Source: Planctomycetota bacterium
Lineage (GTDB): Bacteria; Planctomycetota; B143-G9
NCBI GenBank assembly: GCA_003644275.1
Contig: QNBY01000019.1
Coordinates: 1-10,516, forward strand
Length of the DNA stretch: 10,516 bases
Reading direction: 5' to 3'
A model generated the notes under the pieces. It was not told where the DNA came from and searched no databases. It saw nothing but the letters and a program-made list of their open reading frames with translations. The position numbers were made by a program, and so were the translations under genes. Below are positions 7,001 to 10,516 of this stretch, piece by piece; position 1 is the stretch's first letter, and every line of letters starts with the position of its first letter.

Positions 7001-9706
7001 TCAGTCCAGCGAGTCGAGGAACTTCTTCGCGGGCGCGAAATCGGGATGCTTCCTCAGAAAATCCTCCACCGCCTTGCGGACGGCCTTCCTCGACCCGCGC
7101 TTCACCTGCTCGCGGAGCTTGGCCTCCAGCTCGTACCACTCGTCCGCCGCGGCCTTCAGCTCCTCGATCCTCGCTTCCACCTTCTTCCTGAGCTCCTTCG
7201 ACAGCCTCGCCGCTTCGGTGTCGTGGTAGCCCGACATGAGGTTTTCGAGGTACACCAGGCTGAGAAGCGGCTTTCCGTCCGCGAAGGCCCTCTTGGCCAT
7301 GTCCAGCAGGCGCGCCGCCTTCCTCTCCCTTATCAAGCGCTTCATGTCGCCTGCGAGGGCCTCCGCCTTTCCGCGCGCCTCCCGCGCCTTGCGGTCCGCG
7401 TCGGAGCCCGGAGCGCGGATCGCTATCTTCTTCGCCAGCTCCTCGAGCTCCCTCGTCCCGCTCTCGAACAGCGCGGCGTTCTCCTCCTCCGCCGCCTCGC
7501 GTATGGAGGCGAGAAGCTCGTCTATCTTCTCGGAGAACTCCTTCAACCGCCTCTCCACCTCCGCGGCGGCGCGGTCGGCCTCCCGTTTCACGTAGCTGTC
7601 GTCCGGGAAACGCTCCTTCAGGCGTTCGAGCCGCTTCAGCCCTTCGAGCATGTTCCCTGTCTTGAGCATCTCCCTCGCCGCGTTCATCTCCGCCTTCAGA
7701 TAGGCTTCGAGGGCGGGGGATTCATGCCCCAGCAGCGCGGCGAGCGTGAACTCTCCGGCGCTCCCCGTCCCGCCGGACACCGAGGCCAGAAGGACTCCGC
7801 CCTCCCGCTTCAGCTCCACCGCCGCGGGGGAGGGAAACGCCACCGAAAGGATCTTCCCGCCCGAGCCCAGTATGAGCTCGCTCACGCCTTCCTTCTTCAG
7901 CGGGGGCTCCGCGCTCTCTATCCCTCCGCCGGCCGCGAGCGACACGGCGCCGCCGAGCGCATCCGGGTTCAGCGCGAAGGTCAGTCTCCCCTCGCCGAGC
8001 TTCAGGCCGGAGCGGAACCCCGCGCGGAAGACGAGGGAGCATTTGCCCTCGGCGGTCCCCGCCGCCACCTTCATGGGTATGTCCGCGTTCGACGATACGT
8101 CGAACAGCGAGAGCGTCGCTTCCGCCTTGCCCATCCTCCTGCTCCCGCCCAGGACCGGCGGCCTCCCCTGAAGCGGCTGCATTATCGGGCTTCTCCCGCC
8201 CTTGAGGTCGAGGACCACCCCCCGCGATACGAGCACGGGAACACCGGAGTCATCGAGGGTCCAGAAGTTGCCGGTCCTGTCCAGGACGAAGCGGTAGGGC
8301 GACAGGGGGAAGGTCAGCGTGACGAAGAAGGCGGGTATGGGCGAGACGGGCGAGAGGGCCACGTCGTCGAACCAGATGTTGCCCTTCTCCGCCATCGTGA
8401 CGCACGCCACCGACAGCCGGTCGGCCCACGACGGCACCGTGAAGGAGCACTCGGACGGCACGAAATCCGTGTGCGTGCGCGACACCGGAGAGGTGTAGTA
8501 GTCCACGTACATGGCGGGCTTCTTGCTGTTGAACGCCCGCGCCCGGAAGGCGTTGAAGCCTATCGCCCCCTCCGTCATGATCATGCCGCGCAGGCGGTAG
8601 CTCTTGCCGCCCTTCACCGGCGTGCTCTCCTTCATCACAACGGCGTTGGGGGCGGTTGCCGCCTCGGCGGAAAGGTTCTTGAAGGCCAGGCTCTTCTTGC
8701 CGTCCGACGCCCTCGTGTCGTCCACGAACACGTTCAGCGTGGGAGCGACCTCGAACTTCCATCCCTCCGGCGTGGCGTCGCCGGCCACCGCTCCCTCGAA
8801 CGAGGGATTCGCCGCCAGAAGGTTGAGCGGCTTCGCCGTGGGGGCGGCGCCGGAGGGCGCGGGCGTCTCCGTGGGCGTCGGTCGCAGGTGGAAAGCGGCT
8901 ATCGCCACCGCCGCCGCCACCGCTATCACCGCGGCGAAGGAAATCAACAGTCCTTTCTTCTTCCTCTCGAGCTTCTTCACCTCGACGGCGACGGTGGGCT
9001 CGCTCCTCGGGCGCATGGCCTCCAGGGGACCGGGGGCACCCAGGTTCTTCAGAACGAGCCTCGTATCGCCTATCTTCACCTCCATGCCGGGCAACAGAGG
9101 CGCTTTCACCACCTTTTCGCCGTTCACGCGGGTCCCGTTCGTGGAGCCGAGGTCGTGGATGAAGAAGCCCTGCCCTTCCTTGCGCACTTCCGCGTGGTAG
9201 TTGGAGACGAGCGGATCCTCTATCACTATGCGGTTCAGCTTGTTTCGCCCTATGGTGAGCGTCTCGTCCGTCAGCGGGAAGCGCTTCCCCGCCTCCGGGC
9301 CCTCCACCACCTCGAGGACGTACTCCGGCTTCTTCCCTATCCCCTCGGAGGCGACGGGAGCGGCCGTCTCGTCCTTCCCCTCTTTGCGCGCGAACTCCTC
9401 GTGTTCCGCGGCGTTCTCCGGGATGGACTCGAAGAATATCACGTGGTTGCCCACCACGATGGCGTCGCCGGGTTTCAGCTCGCGGCTCGTGATTCTCTCG
9501 CGGTTCACGTAGGTGCCGTTGCTGCTGCCCTTGTCGACGATGGTGTAGGCATCCCCCTCCTTCACGATCATGCAATGGTGGCGGCTTGCCCTCTTGTCGT
9601 TCAGCCAGATGGTGCTCTTCTTGGACCGCCCGATCGTAACGACGGGATCCTCGACGTCCACTATCCTGTCGGGAACGCCGTCCCTTCTCACGATGAGCTT
9701 CGGCAT
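7001..9706 (-). CDS. Tandem-FHA transmembrane protein with CBM-like and TPR-like regions
   Basis: A 901-residue protein of unnamed family. FHA1 (about 1-95) has IGR (25-27), SRHH (41-44) and SSNGTYVN (61-68). FHA2 (about 127-222) has IGR (152-154), SNYH (168-171) and GSTNGTRVN (187-195). Both keep the Arg/Ser/Asn pattern that binds phosphothreonine. A basic stretch KKLERKKKG precedes one transmembrane helix (about 252-272), predicting cytoplasmic FHA domains. A Pro/Thr linker (275-293) leads to a segment (about 296-452) opening NLLAANPSFE and ending IWFDDVAL, the pattern of CBM4/9-like jelly rolls. A beta-rich region follows (455-660), then charged helices (665-901) with three weak TPR-like units. 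I chose ATG 9706 over the in-frame start at 9787 because AAAGGGGG lies 5 nt upstream and homology begins there. Function is unknown; a Ser/Thr-kinase-linked envelope scaffold or sensor is an inference. Confidence 0.9.
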   Translation of the reverse strand: MPKLIVRRDGVPDRIVDVEDPVVTIGRSKKSTIWLNDKRASRHHCMIVKEGDAYTIVDKGSSNGTYVNRERITSRELKPGDAIVVGNHVIFFESIPENAAEHEEFARKEGKDETAAPVASEGIGKKPEYVLEVVEGPEAGKRFPLTDETLTIGRNKLNRIVIEDPLVSNYHAEVRKEGQGFFIHDLGSTNGTRVNGEKVVKAPLLPGMEVKIGDTRLVLKNLGAPGPLEAMRPRSEPTVAVEVKKLERKKKGLLISFAAVIAVAAAVAIAAFHLRPTPTETPAPSGAAPTAKPLNLLAANPSFEGAVAGDATPEGWKFEVAPTLNVFVDDTRASDGKKSLAFKNLSAEAATAPNAVVMKESTPVKGGKSYRLRGMIMTEGAIGFNAFRARAFNSKKPAMYVDYYTSPVSRTHTDFVPSECSFTVPSWADRLSVACVTMAEKGNIWFDDVALSPVSPIPAFFVTLTFPLSPYRFVLDRTGNFWTLDDSGVPVLVSRGVVLDLKGGRSPIMQPLQGRPPVLGGSRRMGKAEATLSLFDVSSNADIPMKVAAGTAEGKCSLVFRAGFRSGLKLGEGRLTFALNPDALGGAVSLAAGGGIESAEPPLKKEGVSELILGSGGKILSVAFPSPAAVELKREGGVLLASVSGGTGSAGEFTLAALLGHESPALEAYLKAEMNAAREMLKTGNMLEGLKRLERLKERFPDDSYVKREADRAAAEVERRLKEFSEKIDELLASIREAAEEENAALFESGTRELEELAKKIAIRAPGSDADRKAREARGKAEALAGDMKRLIRERKAARLLDMAKRAFADGKPLLSLVYLENLMSGYHDTEAARLSKELRKKVEARIEELKAAADEWYELEAKLREQVKRGSRKAVRKAVEDFLRKHPDFAPAKKFLDSLD

Positions 9707-9726
9707 CGCTGCCCCCTTTCGCAAGG

Positions 9727-9754
9727 ATTCTACCGCCCTCGCCGCCTCGCGCAA
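9727..9754 (-). promoter_or_regulatory. Possible promoter of the tandem-FHA gene
   Basis: Minus strand TTGCGC (9754-9749), 16-bp spacer, TAGAAT (9732-9727). Initiation near 9720 would give a very short leader containing only the AAAGGGGG ribosome binding site, and would exclude the upstream in-frame start at 9787. The -35 match is moderate. A TATATAGT at 9793-9786 is an alternative -10 but lacks a convincing -35. Confidence 0.4.
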
Positions 9755-9816
9755 CCATGTCGGGCGCACATCGCCGCCTTCCGACACTATATAAGAGACG
9801 CGAAACCGTCACTCTT

Positions 9817-9830
9817 CCCGAAAAGTCGGG
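9817..9830. repeat. Small inverted repeat in the divergent intergenic region
   Basis: CCCGA-AAAG-TCGGG, a 5-bp inverted repeat 11 bp upstream of the -35 box of the plus-strand promoter and between the two divergent genes. It could be a protein-binding site or chance; there is no T-run, so it is not a terminator. Confidence 0.3.
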
Positions 9831-9836
9831 GCGGTA

Positions 9837-9848
9837 ATGTCTTGACAT
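9837..9848. repeat. Palindrome overlapping the plus-strand -35 box
   Basis: ATGTC-TT-GACAT is a perfect 5-bp inverted repeat around a 2-bp centre. Its right half contains most of the TTGACA -35 element, a position where a repressor or activator could act. Part of the symmetry comes from the -35 sequence itself, so significance is uncertain. Confidence 0.3.
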
Positions 9849-9870
9849 AACGATTGCATGAAGGTATCAT
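9842..9870 (+). promoter_or_regulatory. Strong sigma70-type promoter of the secreted-protein gene
   Basis: Perfect -35 TTGACA (9842-9847), 17-bp spacer, -10 TATCAT (9865-9870). Transcription would start near 9877, about 32 nt before the ATG at 9909. The match and optimal spacing make this the clearest promoter in the window. Confidence 0.8.
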
Positions 9871-9896
9871 TGACTCCTCGACCAACGAACAATCCC

Positions 9897-9903
9897 GGAG
9901 GGA
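9897..9903 (+). promoter_or_regulatory. Ribosome binding site of the secreted-protein gene
   Basis: GGAGGGA lies upstream of the ATG at 9909, with 7 nt between the GGAGG core and the start. It fixes this start and, with the promoter, marks the frame as real although it is open at the window edge. Confidence 0.8.
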
Positions 9904-9908
9904 CCGTA

Positions 9909-10516
9909 ATGAGAAGGTTCGGCATCACCTTGTTGACGTTGTCCGTCTTCGTGGCGTTCCTTTGCGCCTCGGCGGCCGTGAGGCCCCTTGTTCCTTCGGC
10001 TCTGGCCGTTGAGGAACACTTCCGCGAGCTCTTCGGAGACCGCTCTCCGTCCGACGAGGTGCTCAGGACCTCCCATTCCCGCCATTTCGTCAATCCCGAC
10101 GGAAGCAAGACGGCCTACATCTCCATCTCCCCCATGCACTACAAGGGGACGGACGGCAAGTACCACCTCTACGACCTCACGCCAAATGCCTGCGAGCTCC
10201 CCAATTTCGCCTGGAGCGTGACCGACAACGACCTCAACGTCTTCTTCCCCTCCAACGGCAAGGGTTGGTTCAAGGCGGCCGACCTCGAGGGACACTACCT
10301 CCTCTGGCGCGAGAAGGGCCTCTACTATCTCTCTCCCGGCGGCGAGGCCCGGCTCCTCTCCTCTCCCTCGGGCGCTTCCGCCCTTCCCGCAGGGACGAAG
10401 ATGCGCTATGCCGGCGTCTATCCGGGCGTCACCATGGAGCTCGTCAACGGGCCCGGCGCCGTGAAGCACAGCTACTACTTCGGCGCCCTTCCCTCCTACC
10501 TCCGGGGCGTGGAGGG
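9909..10516 (+). CDS. Secreted protein, N-terminal part (gene runs off the window)
   Basis: The 202 visible residues start with a Sec signal peptide: MRR, a hydrophobic core (about 5-19), then CASAA with likely cleavage near residues 22-23. The mature part is rich in Tyr, Pro, Gly and Asp. One segment around 54-90 (SRHFVNPDGSKT, then SPMHYKGTDGKYHLYD) resembles the 'written-as-data, P-x-Y-x-D-x-x-G-x-W/Y-x-x-x-D' opening of large secreted surface proteins. A second around 165-200 (MRYAGVYPGVTMEL, then KHSYYFGALPSYL) resembles the Y-x-x-V-Y-P-G-[IV] unit found just after it in such proteins. That places it as a probable extracellular or surface protein, possibly very large; no family is named because the C-terminal part is missing. 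It is divergent from the FHA gene. No function is proposed beyond export. Confidence 0.85.
   Translation, partial: MRRFGITLLTLSVFVAFLCASAAVRPLVPSALAVEEHFRELFGDRSPSDEVLRTSHSRHFVNPDGSKTAYISISPMHYKGTDGKYHLYDLTPNACELPNFAWSVTDNDLNVFFPSNGKGWFKAADLEGHYLLWREKGLYYLSPGGEARLLSSPSGASALPAGTKMRYAGVYPGVTMELVNGPGAVKHSYYFGALPSYLRGVE

Noticed and set aside
9707..9787. Upstream start at 9787 for the FHA protein
   Set aside because: The extra 27 residues have no FHA homology, and the ATG at 9706 has its own RBS and a promoter that would start after 9787.
3824..9850. A stop-free plus-strand frame of 2008 codons antisense to xseA, ymdB, rny and the FHA gene
   Set aside because: It lies opposite genes with unmistakable conserved motifs, crosses the rny promoter and leader, and its translation is Arg/His/Leu/Pro-rich low-complexity. 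GC-rich codon use removes antisense stops, so this is an artefact.

Overview
This is a GC-rich window from a bacterium. It carries a tightly packed minus-strand housekeeping operon, a separate minus-strand signalling/membrane gene, and the start of a divergent plus-strand gene for a secreted protein. No rRNA, tRNA, CRISPR, insertion sequence or phage signature was seen. The operon holds RNase Y and a YmdB/TIGR00282-type phosphoesterase, which are common in many bacterial phyla but absent from typical beta- and gammaproteobacteria. A tandem-FHA protein with a putative carbohydrate-binding-like ectodomain, plus a long secreted protein, suggests a little-studied Gram-negative lineage (PVC/FCB-like or a candidate phylum). 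That placement is a guess: no marker here fixes the taxonomy.

Layout, reading the minus strand from right to left. (1) 7001-9706 encodes a 901-residue protein with two N-terminal FHA domains, one transmembrane helix, a jelly-roll/CBM-like segment, a beta-rich middle and a helical TPR-like C-terminus. (2) 6737-7000 is intergenic. It contains a good sigma70-type promoter and a roughly 200-nt leader with three hairpins. (3) 92-6736 is one operon in the order rny - ymdB - xseA - xseB - ispA - dxs - nadK (the last cut by the window edge). All gaps are under 10 bp or the genes overlap (GTGA, ATGA and 8-11 bp overlaps), so translational coupling is likely. The operon joins RNA turnover (RNase Y), a phosphodiesterase, exonuclease VII, the front end of isoprenoid synthesis (DXS, prenyl diphosphate synthase) and NADP supply.

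On the plus strand, a near-consensus promoter (TTGACA-17-TATCAT) and a strong ribosome binding site drive a gene starting at 9909. It has a Sec-type signal peptide and runs off the window.

The points most worth attention are: the domain architecture of the tandem-FHA membrane protein; an apparent one-base frameshift in a T-run (A-run on the plus strand) at the 5' end of xseA, which separates a well-placed GTG start and RBS from the rest of the gene; the structured leader before rny; and substitutions at normally conserved positions in YmdB, XseA and DXS.
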